Part shown: one piece after another, positions 10,405 through 18,199 of the stretch | Numbering within the stretch: position 1 is the first letter of the stretch | How the letters are laid out: each line of letters starts with the position of its first letter | Source: Oceanibaculum nanhaiense | GTDB lineage: Bacteria; Pseudomonadota; Alphaproteobacteria; Oceanibaculales; Oceanibaculaceae | Direction: 5' to 3' | DNA: 64,000 bases | Assembly (NCBI RefSeq): GCF_002148795.1 | Contig: NZ_MPOB01000004.1 | Coordinates: forward strand, 310,001-374,000 | Translations under genes and position numbers: made by a program | The notes under the pieces: model-generated | The model's database searches: none | What the model was told of the DNA's origin: nothing | The model's input: only the letters and a program-made list of their open reading frames with translations

Positions 10405-10965
10405 ATGCTGCTGCATCATGGCGATTGTTCCCTGCTGCTGATCGATGCGCAGGAAAAGCTGCTGCCCGCCCTGCGGGGCCAGGACGGCATGGTGGCGGCC
10501 TGCGACCTGCTGCTTCGCGCCGCGCGGGAATTGCGGGTGCCGGTTCTGGCGACGGCGCAATATCCCAAGGGGCTGGGCGGCGTGGTGCCGGGCCTGGCCG
10601 GGTTGCTGCCGCCTGGTTCCACTGTCGAGAAGATCGCCTTCGATGCGATGGCGGAGCCGGGCGTACCTGCGCGTGTGAAGACCCTCGGCCGGCCGAAGGT
10701 CGTGCTGTGTGGCGCGGAGGCGCATGTCTGCGTGCTGCAGACCGCCTTCGGCCTGCAGGCGGCGGGCTATGATGTCGTAGTGGTGGCCGATGCCGTCGCC
10801 TCCCGCGATGGCGAGGACCGGCAGCGCGGGCTTGCCCGGATGGAACGGGCCGGTATGCTCGTCGTCACATCCGAGATGGTCGTCTTCGAATGGCTGCACC
10901 GGGCCGACACGGCTGCGTTCAAGGCGACGATCCCCTTCATCAAGCGGTTGAAAGAAAAGAGCTGA
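10405..10965 (+). CDS. isochorismatase-like cysteine hydrolase (YcaC type)
   Basis: A 186-aa cytoplasmic hydrolase of the isochorismatase/nicotinamidase fold. The catalytic triad is visible: D14 (LLIDAQEK), K76 (TVEKIAFD) and C109 (GAEAHVCVLQ), with the cis-peptide context expected for the family. The ATG at 10405 is chosen because GCGAGG precedes it at the right distance; a TTG 21 bp upstream in frame is possible. Family members cleave amides or isochorismate; the substrate is unknown. The stop is followed six bases later by the hydrolase gene at 10972. Confidence 0.82.
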   Translation: MLLHHGDCSLLLIDAQEKLLPALRGQDGMVAACDLLLRAARELRVPVLATAQYPKGLGGVVPGLAGLLPPGSTVEKIAFDAMAEPGVPARVKTLGRPKVVLCGAEAHVCVLQTAFGLQAAGYDVVVVADAVASRDGEDRQRGLARMERAGMLVVTSEMVVFEWLHRADTAAFKATIPFIKRLKEKS

Positions 10966-10971
10966 TACGGA

Positions 10972-11673
10972 ATGGCTGAGAAGATTCCCCTGGTCCTGTT
11001 GCCGGGCCTGCTGTGCGACGAGAAGCTGTGGGCACCGCAGATGCAGGCGCTGTCCGACATGGCGGACTGCCAGGTCGCCGACCTCACCCGTCACGAGTCG
11101 GTGACGGAAATGGCGGCCGCCGCACTGGCGGAGGCGCCGGAGAAATTCGCGCTCGCCGGCCTGTCGATGGGTGGCTATGTCGCGCAGGAGATCATGCGCC
11201 AGGCGCCGGAGCGGGTGCTGAAGCTGGCGCTGCTCGACACCTCGCCGCGTGCCGATTCGGAGGAGCAGATGCTACGCCGGCGCGGTCTTATCGAGCTGGC
11301 GCAGAAGGGTCGCTTCAAGGGGGTGACGCCGCGCCTGCTGCCGCTGCTGATCCACCCGGACCGGCAGCAGGATGAGAAGCTGACCGCCATCATCTTCGCG
11401 ATGGCCGAGAATGTCGGCATGGACGGCTTCATCCGCCAGCAGAAGGCGATCATGGGCCGGCCGGACGGGCGCGCCGATCTGGCGAAAATCAAGGTGCCGG
11501 CGCTGGTGCTGTGCGGCCGGCAGGACGCGCTGACGCCGCTGGACATCCATAAGGAAATCGCCGCGGGCATCGCCGGATCGCGCCTGGTCGTGGTTGAGGA
11601 ATCCGGCCATCTGCCGACGCTGGAACGCCCCGCCGAGGTGAACATGGCGATGCGCGAGTGGCTCAGGGGGTAG
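10972..11673 (+). CDS. alpha/beta hydrolase
   Basis: A 233-aa alpha/beta-hydrolase. It begins MAEKIPLVLLPGLLCDEKLW, has the nucleophile elbow GLSMGG (serine nucleophile), an aspartate after the sixth strand (LVLCGRQDALTP) and a late histidine in VVEESGHLPTLERP, so the triad looks complete. There is no signal peptide. It is close to esterases of the MenH/BioH type, but the substrate is not evident. It probably forms a two-gene operon with the preceding isochorismatase-like gene; a perfect hairpin follows the stop. Confidence 0.8.
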   Translation: MAEKIPLVLLPGLLCDEKLWAPQMQALSDMADCQVADLTRHESVTEMAAAALAEAPEKFALAGLSMGGYVAQEIMRQAPERVLKLALLDTSPRADSEEQMLRRRGLIELAQKGRFKGVTPRLLPLLIHPDRQQDEKLTAIIFAMAENVGMDGFIRQQKAIMGRPDGRADLAKIKVPALVLCGRQDALTPLDIHKEIAAGIAGSRLVVVEESGHLPTLERPAEVNMAMREWLRG

Positions 11674-11680
11674 GGGTTCT

Positions 11681-11707
11681 TACCCTCTCCCGCAAGGGGA
11701 GAGGGTA
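11681..11707. terminator. perfect inverted repeat between convergent genes
   Basis: TACCCTCTCCC (11681-11691) and GGGAGAGGGTA (11697-11707) are exact complements around GCAAG. The hairpin lies between two convergent stops and probably ends transcription from both sides, although no T-run follows. The CCCTCTCCC...GGGAGAGGG motif is common as an intergenic element in Proteobacteria. Confidence 0.6.
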
Positions 11708-11711
11708 AATC

Positions 11712-13190
11712 TCAGGCCGCCTTGCCGAACGTCCCCAGCTGCTGGCGGCGGATGGCGCGGCCGGGCCGCGCGCCGGTAACCGCGCCCTCCTGCCAGACCG
11801 GGCGGCCATTCACGATCACCAGCGCGATGCCGGTGGCGGCCTGCATCGGGTCGGTGAAGCTGGCGGTGTCGATGACGGTGTCGGGATCGAACATCACGAT
11901 ATCGGCGTAATTGCCGACCTTCAGCGTGCCGCGGTCCTTCAGGCCGAACTGGGTGGCCGACAGGCCGGTCATCTTGCGCACGGCCTCTTCCAGCGGGAAC
12001 AGCCCGACATCGCGGCTGTAATGGCCCAGCACGCGCGGGAAGGTGCCCCACAGCCGCGGATGCGGGCGGGTATCGTGCGGCAGCCCGTCGGAGCCGATCA
12101 TCGAATGCGGATATTTCATGATCCGCTGCACATCTTCCTCGGCCATGGAGAAATAGACCGCGCCGGCGGGCAGCAGCTTGCCGGCGGCTTCGGTCTGGCT
12201 CAGACCCATCTCGGCGGCGATATCGGCCAGGTCGCGCCCGGCATGTTCGGGATGCGGCACCGACCAGGTGACCAGCACGCGGCTGGCTCCCGCCATGCGG
12301 TCCGGGCTCAGCATGGTGGAGCTGGCGATATAGGGATAGACGTCGAGGCCGATACGCTGCTGCTTCATCGCCGCGTCGATCAGCGGCAGGGTCTCGACCG
12401 AGCGGCCATGATTGTCGGCGCCGGCGCATTTATGGTGCGAGATCACCACCGGGATGTCGGCCTCGCGGCCGATGCGGAAGGTCTCCGCCAGCGAGTCGGT
12501 GATGTGCGCCGCCTCGTCGCGCATATGGGTGGTGTGCAGCCCGGCATGGTCGTGCAGCGCCTTGCCGAGTTCGATAACTTCCTCGGTCGGGGCCGCCTGC
12601 GACGGCGGATAGAACAGGCCGGTCGAGAAGCCGATGGCGCCGGCTTCCAGCGATTCTTCCAGTTTTTTCCGCATCACCTTGATTTCACTGGAAGATGCGG
12701 CGCGGGTCAGATCGGCGACGGCACCGACACGCAGCGAGGAATGACCGACCTGCGCCAGCACGTTCACCGCTGCCGGCGCATCGTCCAGCGCCTTCAGATA
12801 GCTGGCGAAATCGCCATAGAAGCCTTCCGGCGTGTCGCAGATCAGGTCCAGCGGCGCCGGCGGGCGGCGGTCGATCTTCAGCGGTGCCAGGCTGACCCCG
12901 CAATTGCCGGTGACCACGGTGGTGACACCCTGGCTGACCTTGTTCTTCATCGTCGGGTTCGCCAGCACCGCCCGGTCGTCATGGGTGTGCACATCGATGA
13001 AGCCGGGGGCGACCGCCTTGCCCTGCGCGTCGATCTCGCTGCCGCCGCTCATGCCGCCCAGCGCGCCCAGCGCCACGATGCGGTCGTCGCGGATGGCGAT
13101 GTCGCCCATGAAGGACGCACCGCCGGTGCCGTCGATCAGGCGGGCGTTGCGGATGATCAGATCGGCCTTACCATCGACGGGCGCGCTCAT
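11712..13190 (-). CDS. N-acyl-D-amino-acid deacylase (D-aminoacylase)
   Basis: A 492-aa amidohydrolase. AVAPGFIDVHTHDDRAVL supplies the metal-binding HxH, ISHHKCAG two further histidines, and MIGSDGLPHDTRPHPR the catalytic aspartate. STGLFYPPS and HMRDEA are typical of the D-aminoacylase subgroup, as is GNCGVSLAPL. It would free D-amino acids from N-acyl forms, possibly from cell-wall or peptide debris. No signal peptide, so it is cytoplasmic. A YdcZ-type membrane protein lies 69 bp upstream on the same strand. Confidence 0.87.
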   Translation of the reverse strand: MSAPVDGKADLIIRNARLIDGTGGASFMGDIAIRDDRIVALGALGGMSGGSEIDAQGKAVAPGFIDVHTHDDRAVLANPTMKNKVSQGVTTVVTGNCGVSLAPLKIDRRPPAPLDLICDTPEGFYGDFASYLKALDDAPAAVNVLAQVGHSSLRVGAVADLTRAASSSEIKVMRKKLEESLEAGAIGFSTGLFYPPSQAAPTEEVIELGKALHDHAGLHTTHMRDEAAHITDSLAETFRIGREADIPVVISHHKCAGADNHGRSVETLPLIDAAMKQQRIGLDVYPYIASSTMLSPDRMAGASRVLVTWSVPHPEHAGRDLADIAAEMGLSQTEAAGKLLPAGAVYFSMAEEDVQRIMKYPHSMIGSDGLPHDTRPHPRLWGTFPRVLGHYSRDVGLFPLEEAVRKMTGLSATQFGLKDRGTLKVGNYADIVMFDPDTVIDTASFTDPMQAATGIALVIVNGRPVWQEGAVTGARPGRAIRRQQLGTFGKAA

Positions 13191-13259
13191 GGGGAAACTC
13201 CTGTTATGACTTGTCAGCGGTGATTACAGACCAGCCGGCGGGGCTTGGCAAGAAGGCGC

Positions 13260-13703
13260 TCAGAAAGCGCGGATCAGCACCACGCCGGCGACCAGCAGCA
13301 CCACGCCCAGCACCCGCAGCAGCGTGATCGGATTCTCCGGAAAGCCGACCAGCCCGTACTGGTCGATCACCAGTGAGGCGATCATCTGCCCGGCAATCAC
13401 CAGCGCCAGCAGGGTGGCGGCGCCCAGCTTTGGCGCCAGGAAGGTGGAGGAGGCGACATAGATCAGCCCCATCAGCCCGCCGGCATAGGCCCAGACCGGC
13501 ACGCTGCCGAAGGCGGCGAGGCTGGGCAGGGTCGGGCGTGTCACCGCCAGGATCAGCGCCAGCGCCCCGGTGCCGATGATGAAGGACAGGAAGGTGGCGC
13601 TCAGCGCGCCGCCGATATGGCGCGCCATCACGGCGTTCAGGCCGGCCTGTACCGGCACCACAATGCCTGCGAACAGCGCCAGGACGATATAGGCCCAGCT
13701 CAT
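13260..13703 (-). CDS. YdcZ/DUF606 family DMT-type membrane protein
   Basis: A 147-aa protein with about five membrane segments, MSWAYIVLALFAGIVVPVQAGLNAVMARHIGG..., matching the small half-size DMT transporters of the YdcZ (DUF606) family. The internal ASLVIDQYGLVGFPENPITLLRVLGVVLLVAG is typical (VIDQYGLVGFP being the core). Such proteins probably act as dimers; no substrate is known. It lies upstream of the D-aminoacylase on the same strand and may be co-transcribed with it. Confidence 0.8.
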   Translation of the reverse strand: MSWAYIVLALFAGIVVPVQAGLNAVMARHIGGALSATFLSFIIGTGALALILAVTRPTLPSLAAFGSVPVWAYAGGLMGLIYVASSTFLAPKLGAATLLALVIAGQMIASLVIDQYGLVGFPENPITLLRVLGVVLLVAGVVLIRAF

Positions 13704-13736
13704 CGATTCCTCCGTGGATGGTTTCGTATCGTTCCG

Positions 13737-14765
13737 TCAGGCGGACAGCAGGTCGCGCACGCCCTGGGCGATGAAACGCTCGTCCTCGGGATTTTGCGAG
13801 GGGTTTCCGGCGCGGTGGCCCCAGATCGAGGGAATCGGCCGCAGTTCCGCATTCTTCAGATGCGGCAGCTCCAGTTCATTGTCTTCCGTGCGGAAATACA
13901 GATCGGTTTCGCCCGGCATCAGCAGCACCTTCGCCTTGATGGCGGAAAGCGCCGCGGCGAGGTCACCCTTGTAAAGCTCGTTGGCGCTGATGTCGGAGGT
14001 GAACCAGGTGCCAAGTTGGGCATACAGGTCATTGGCGTCACGCCGGGAATAAGTCCATTCCCAGAAGCGGACCAGGAAATCCTCCAGCGTCGTGTAGCCG
14101 AGGCTCTTGTAGAGCTGCTGGCGGTAGAATGTCTGCGAGATCGCCCAGCCGGCATAGATGCGGCCCATGGCGCGGATGCCCTTCACCGGCTGCTCGTGGA
14201 ACCAGCCGTCGCGCCAGGCAGGATCGGCGGTCAGTGCGGCGCGGATGCTGTCGAGAAAGATCTTGTTGTGCTCCGAGGTGCGCGCGGAGGAGCAGGTGAT
14301 CAGCAGCCGGTCCACGTCGTCAGGGAACAGCGCGCCCCAGTGATAGGCCTGCTGGCCGCCCATCGACCAGCCATAGACCATCGCCAGCCGCTCGATGCCG
14401 AAGACCTCATTCAAGAAGCGGCGTTGCAGCAGGACATTGTCGTAGATGGTGATGTCCGGGAACCGGCCCTGATTCAGCGGATAGGGTGTGTTCGACGGCG
14501 AGGTCGACAGGCCATTCGTCATCATGTTGGGGATGATGATGAAATAGCGCGTCGGATCAAGGATGCGGTCCTTGCCGATCAGCCAGTCGATATCGCTGTG
14601 CTGCGCGCTGTAGGAGGTCGGGTAGAGGATGACGTTCGATTTATCATCCGCCAGCGTGCCATAGGTCTTATAGACCAGCCGCGCCACCGGCAGGGTGATG
14701 CCGCATTGCAGAACGAAATCCTTGCATTCGTAGGTGCTTGTGTCGGTCATCGCAGCGTCAGTCAT
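13737..14765 (-). CDS. MetX-like alpha/beta hydrolase (homoserine acetyltransferase fold)
   Basis: A 342-aa protein of the homoserine O-acetyltransferase-like fold. The nucleophile elbow is YGWSMGGQQAYHW, an aspartate follows in MPGETDLYFRTED, and a histidine is in SIWGHRAGNPSQNPEDE. TSYSAQHSDIDWLIG and RYFIIIPNMMTNGLSTSPSN are typical of the non-MetX hydrolase subgroup, so I do not call it MetX. The ATG at 14765 is favoured because AGAGG precedes it; the earlier in-frame ATG at 14786 lies inside the intergenic repeat. The reaction is unknown. Confidence 0.75.
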   Translation of the reverse strand: MTDAAMTDTSTYECKDFVLQCGITLPVARLVYKTYGTLADDKSNVILYPTSYSAQHSDIDWLIGKDRILDPTRYFIIIPNMMTNGLSTSPSNTPYPLNQGRFPDITIYDNVLLQRRFLNEVFGIERLAMVYGWSMGGQQAYHWGALFPDDVDRLLITCSSARTSEHNKIFLDSIRAALTADPAWRDGWFHEQPVKGIRAMGRIYAGWAISQTFYRQQLYKSLGYTTLEDFLVRFWEWTYSRRDANDLYAQLGTWFTSDISANELYKGDLAAALSAIKAKVLLMPGETDLYFRTEDNELELPHLKNAELRPIPSIWGHRAGNPSQNPEDERFIAQGVRDLLSA

Positions 14766-14780
14766 TCGATCCTCTTCCAT

Positions 14781-14882
14781 CGTCATTCCCGGGCTTGTCC
14801 CGGGAATCCAGGGTTAAGCTTACACGGGCGGGCATCCAGAGGGCGGAAGCCTGGACCCCCGCAACAAGTGCGGGGGTGACGG
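14781..14882. repeat. bipartite palindromic intergenic repeat, copy 2
   Basis: The second copy of the element at 8289-8388. The right arm (GGACCCCCGCAACAAG then TGCGGGGGTGAC) is identical to copy 1. The left arm differs but keeps its own hairpin (TTCCCGGG, loop CTTGT, CCCGGGAA), a compensated change that suggests selection on folding. It sits between the desaturase stop and the start of the MetX-like gene. Confidence 0.85.
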
Positions 14883-14908
14883 CAAGAGTTTGGTGCGCCT
14901 TTGGGAGT

Positions 14909-15841
14909 TTATGCCGCCCGTCCTGGATTAGCCCCCAGATCGGCGTGAATGGCGCGCAGCGTCGGCAGGTAGCCCGGCGCCAGATGGGCGAGGTCGCCCC
15001 GCACCTTGACGTGCAGCGCCGGCAGGGCGTGGAACGGGATCGAGGGGTAGAGGTGATGCTCGACATGGAACGGCATGTTCCACATCAGCAGCCGGACCGG
15101 CCAGGAGGCCAGCGTGGTCCGGGTGTTGGTCAGGCCGTTCGCATCCTCGCTGCAACCGGTATGCTCGGTCAGCAGATAGGCGCGCAGGAAGGGCTGGCCC
15201 AGGATGACCGGGGCGATCCAGTAGAGCAGCGGCCAGGCGCTGCCCGTCGCCACGGCGCCGGTGAGCACCAGCGCATAGAAACCGATCATCAGCCGGACCG
15301 AGCGCACCACCTCGCCGCGCGCCTTTTCCGGCACGAAATCCGCGCCCGCGAAATTGCCGACAGCCAGCTTGCCCAGCGAGCGGAAGCGGCCGATCCAGTA
15401 GGGGATGGCGGTGATGCGCCACCAGAATTCGCCGCGCGTCGCCGGCGGCGGCGGGGTCAGTTCCGGGTCGCGCGCCGGATCCTGCGTGTGGCGGTGATGG
15501 GCGAGGTGGAAATGCTTATAGTAGGTGGAATTCAGCATCGAGGGCAGGGCGGCCAGCCAGCCCACCGCCTCGTTCAGCTGGCGGCTCCTGAACGCCGTGT
15601 AATGCACCGTTTCGTGGATGGTGGCGAACAGCGAGACCAGGAACAGCCCCTGCACCAGCATGGAAGGCAGCACCCAGAGCGTGCCCTGCGTGCGCCAGAT
15701 GGCGTAGCTGGACAGGCCGATCAGCCCGGCATGCAGGGCAAGCCGCACCAGCCCCCTGGCGTCGGAGCGCTGGCTCAGCGCCTTCAGCTCGGCCGGGCTG
15801 ACGAGACGGTGGCTGGACCGGTTCACGCTGGCGTCGGTCAT
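14909..15841 (-). CDS. membrane fatty acid desaturase family protein
   Basis: A 310-aa di-iron membrane enzyme. The histidine boxes are HETVH, HLAHHRH and FHVEHHLYP, with TEHTGC between the second and third. About four membrane segments surround them. This pattern fits the fatty acid desaturase/hydroxylase superfamily (the FA_desaturase family also includes carotenoid and sphingolipid enzymes). The substrate is unknown. The start at 15841 (MTDASVN) avoids overlap with the upstream gene's stop, which is two bases away. Confidence 0.83.
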   Translation of the reverse strand: MTDASVNRSSHRLVSPAELKALSQRSDARGLVRLALHAGLIGLSSYAIWRTQGTLWVLPSMLVQGLFLVSLFATIHETVHYTAFRSRQLNEAVGWLAALPSMLNSTYYKHFHLAHHRHTQDPARDPELTPPPPATRGEFWWRITAIPYWIGRFRSLGKLAVGNFAGADFVPEKARGEVVRSVRLMIGFYALVLTGAVATGSAWPLLYWIAPVILGQPFLRAYLLTEHTGCSEDANGLTNTRTTLASWPVRLLMWNMPFHVEHHLYPSIPFHALPALHVKVRGDLAHLAPGYLPTLRAIHADLGANPGRAA

Positions 15842-15842
15842 C

Positions 15843-16484
15843 TCAGTAGAGCCTTTCCTTGTAGGCAACCTCGATACGTTCCTCGACGGTCTCGACAGTG
15901 TCGCCCATGGCCTCGACCTGAGTCTTGATCATGCGGGCCAGCGACGGGATCGTGCCCTTCGGCACCTGCACCGACGGATCCCACAGGCTGGAGCGCTTCA
16001 GCGCCTTCGCGCAATGGATGAAGGCCTCGCGCACCGTCACCAGAATGGCGGTCTTCGGCGGTTTGCCGTTCATCGCCATGCCCTCCAGCAGGGCCACATC
16101 CTCGGTGATCCGCGCGGTGCCGTTCACCCGCATGGTCTCGCCGACGCCGGGAACGAAGAAGATCAGCCCGACCTCCGGGTTGTCCCGCAGGTTCTTCAGC
16201 GTGTCGATGCGGTTGTTGCCGACCCGGTCGGGGATCGCCAGTGTCTTGTCGTCCAGCACCTGCACGAAGCCGGGCGGGTCACCGCGCGGGCTGACATCCT
16301 GCTTGCCTTCGGCATCGGCCGTGGCGATGCACAGGAAGGGCGAATGCGAGATGAACAGCCGGCAATTCTCGTCGATCCGGTCCAGCACCTTGGCGATGGC
16401 CAGCGGCGTTGCCTCGCCATAGAGCGCTTCGAGATCGGGACCAGATGCGGGCGAAGCGGGGGCGGCGGTATCGTCCAGCGGCAT
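15843..16484 (-). CDS. pyridoxamine 5'-phosphate oxidase-like FMN-binding protein
   Basis: A 213-aa split-barrel flavin-binding protein of the MSMEG_1061-like group. Recognisable parts are FISHSPFLCIATADAEGKQDVSPRGDPPGF (the flavin-contacting strand pair, core ATADAEGKQDVSPRGD), RIDTLKNLRDNPEVGLIFFVPG and ETMRVNGTARI. It is longer than true PdxH relatives at the C terminus and lacks their substrate-binding tail, so it is unlikely to make PLP. Its gene lies directly upstream of the desaturase. Confidence 0.78.
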   Translation of the reverse strand: MPLDDTAAPASPASGPDLEALYGEATPLAIAKVLDRIDENCRLFISHSPFLCIATADAEGKQDVSPRGDPPGFVQVLDDKTLAIPDRVGNNRIDTLKNLRDNPEVGLIFFVPGVGETMRVNGTARITEDVALLEGMAMNGKPPKTAILVTVREAFIHCAKALKRSSLWDPSVQVPKGTIPSLARMIKTQVEAMGDTVETVEERIEVAYKERLY

Positions 16485-16563
16485 GGTGCCTCCAGAGTGT
16501 TTGGAACAGTTAATTTGTAAGCCGATTATACAAGAGCCTGCCCGCGATAACAGCCGCCCGTAC

Positions 16564-17256
16564 TTACTTCGGCGAATTTTCCTGTGCGGCCGCTTCGCCG
16601 CAGGCTTGCCGCGTCAGATGCAGCAGCCGTTCCATGTAGCGGTCGGCGATCTTCAGCTCGTGCAGGTGCTGCACGGTATTTTCCAGATATTCCGCACAGC
16701 GCCCGATGCGGCCGCTGGCGGCGGCGATGACGCCGGCCGCCTCGCGATCGTCCATGCGGCCGACATAGCGTTCATGCTGCCGGTTGATGGTGAAGGTGAT
16801 GGCGCGGACCGGTCCGTCCGCGGTTTCCACATTCACCCAGCGCGGGATATAGGCGTGGCTGACCATCTCCCGGCGCCAGACGATCTGCAGCTCTTCCGCC
16901 GCCTGGCTGGATTCGATGCGGAAGGCGACACCCCGGCAGCTGCCGCCACGGTCCAGCGCCAGCATCAGGCCGGGCCGTTCCGGCGTGCCGCGCCCCATCG
17001 TGCTCCACAGGCAGAAGCGCCGATGCAGGCCGCGCACCGTGCCGATGCGGCGTTCGGCGAAATGGAAGGCCGGGTTCCAGATCAGCGAGCCATAGCCGAA
17101 CAGCCAGATGTCGCCGTCCGGCCTGCCTGCCGGGAACATGCCGGCGAGCGACCCTTCCAGCTCCGCCTCGCTGAGTACGCGGAAGCCCGGCGGCGCCTCC
17201 TCCATCATCTTGCGAATGAAGCCGTTACGGATGTTCTCGCGGGTAAGCGTCACCAT
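16564..17256 (-). CDS. ChaC-family gamma-glutamylcyclotransferase
   Basis: A 230-aa protein with the family motif LFGYGSLIWNPAFHF at about residues 52-66, followed by GLHRRFCLWSTMGRG and a C-terminal ARMDDREAAGVI-like helical part. ChaC enzymes release 5-oxoproline from glutathione in the cytoplasm. It is transcribed in the same direction as the flavin protein and desaturase but about 80 bp upstream of them, so shared transcription is possible. Confidence 0.87.
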   Translation of the reverse strand: MVTLTRENIRNGFIRKMMEEAPPGFRVLSEAELEGSLAGMFPAGRPDGDIWLFGYGSLIWNPAFHFAERRIGTVRGLHRRFCLWSTMGRGTPERPGLMLALDRGGSCRGVAFRIESSQAAEELQIVWRREMVSHAYIPRWVNVETADGPVRAITFTINRQHERYVGRMDDREAAGVIAAASGRIGRCAEYLENTVQHLHELKIADRYMERLLHLTRQACGEAAAQENSPK

Positions 17257-17426
17257 GATCCTCGTGGCAAGGGGGCGGACAATTGACAGGATGGACGCCG
17301 CGAACGAAAAGCGCGACTATTCAAATGTAATCGAAATGCACTAAAAATCCATTCGATTGCCCGCTGCGCCGCTCTCATAGCGGTTGCGCCGGGCCGGATG
17401 AGAGATCAGAGGAGAAAGAGACGGCC

Positions 17427-17744
17427 ATGGCGCTCACGCCCGAAGACGTGAAGGATCTGCATTATTCGATCCAACGCATGAACAGCGTCGCGGCCGTATT
17501 CCGGATGCGCGCCGACAATGCGATGAACGACAAGTTCAGCGCCCTTGCCGACCTGATCGACCTGTATGTGTCGCTGTGCCAGCACAGCACCACCCAGGGC
17601 AAGGATTTCGTGCGCGACGGGCTTGTTATCAGCGAGGAAGAGCGTGCCGAGGCGACATCGCTGTTCGAGCGCGTGTTCGAAGGTACCCCGGCATCCGGGC
17701 CAGCAGCGCCGGCACCCGCGCCCGCGGCCAAGGACCACAAGTAA
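17427..17744 (+). CDS. small conserved-looking protein of unknown function
   Basis: A 105-aa soluble protein, MALTPEDVKDLHYSIQRMNS..., helical and acidic/basic mixed through residue 85, then an Ala-Pro-rich tail (GPAAPAPAPAAKDHK). No known domain was recognised. A good AGAGGAGAAAGAG purine tract precedes the ATG, and codon use matches the surroundings, so it is probably real. A G-rich run follows the stop. Confidence 0.6.
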   Translation: MALTPEDVKDLHYSIQRMNSVAAVFRMRADNAMNDKFSALADLIDLYVSLCQHSTTQGKDFVRDGLVISEEERAEATSLFERVFEGTPASGPAAPAPAPAAKDHK

Positions 17745-18199
17745 GCCGGCGTTCCTGCCCAGGGCGGGGCGGGGGGGCGGGGCAGGGGTGGCTTTTGGGT
17801 TGCGACCCGGGCATTCGACCTATAGTTTATCCTGCATAATTTGCATCCTGCCCGCGCCATGGCTGCATGACTTCAGGCTGGCGGTCGATTTGGTGAAGTT
17901 GGTATTGGCGTTGATCACCCGGCATCGAATGCCTGGTTGTCGAACGTCTGAATTAGGGATGTAGGGGCACGACCGCGTCAGTCACTCGTTTGTGGCCGTA
18001 CCCATCTGGTGGTGCGGTCGGCGACGGGCTGGAGCGGACGTGGCAAGACCGGCGGTTGACGCCTTGATCGTTTGGAGCCTTGGGTTCCGGCGAAAAAGGC
18101 GACCGGTGCGAGGGTCGCGGGGATGTGGTCTCTCGCCAGGCACGACTGGACGGTTGCCAAGCGTGTTGAGACGTAAGGAGGGGGCGTCCGATCAGCGTG
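17745..18199. other. gene-free interval before the M23/bactofilin pair
   Basis: About 455 bp without a convincing gene. It opens with a run of guanine tracts at 17762-17788, has an AT-richer part around 17815-17850 with TTGCGA (17800-17805) and TATAGT (17821-17826) only 15 bp apart, and ends with AAGGAGGG shortly before the peptidase start. Short frames on both strands lack supporting features. I see no known RNA family in it. Confidence 0.5.

Noticed and set aside
13737-14765. Naming the MetX-like gene homoserine O-acetyltransferase
   Set aside because: The blocks fit the wider alpha/beta-hydrolase subgroup, not the MetX-specific ones, and MetZ with O-succinylhomoserine does not require it.
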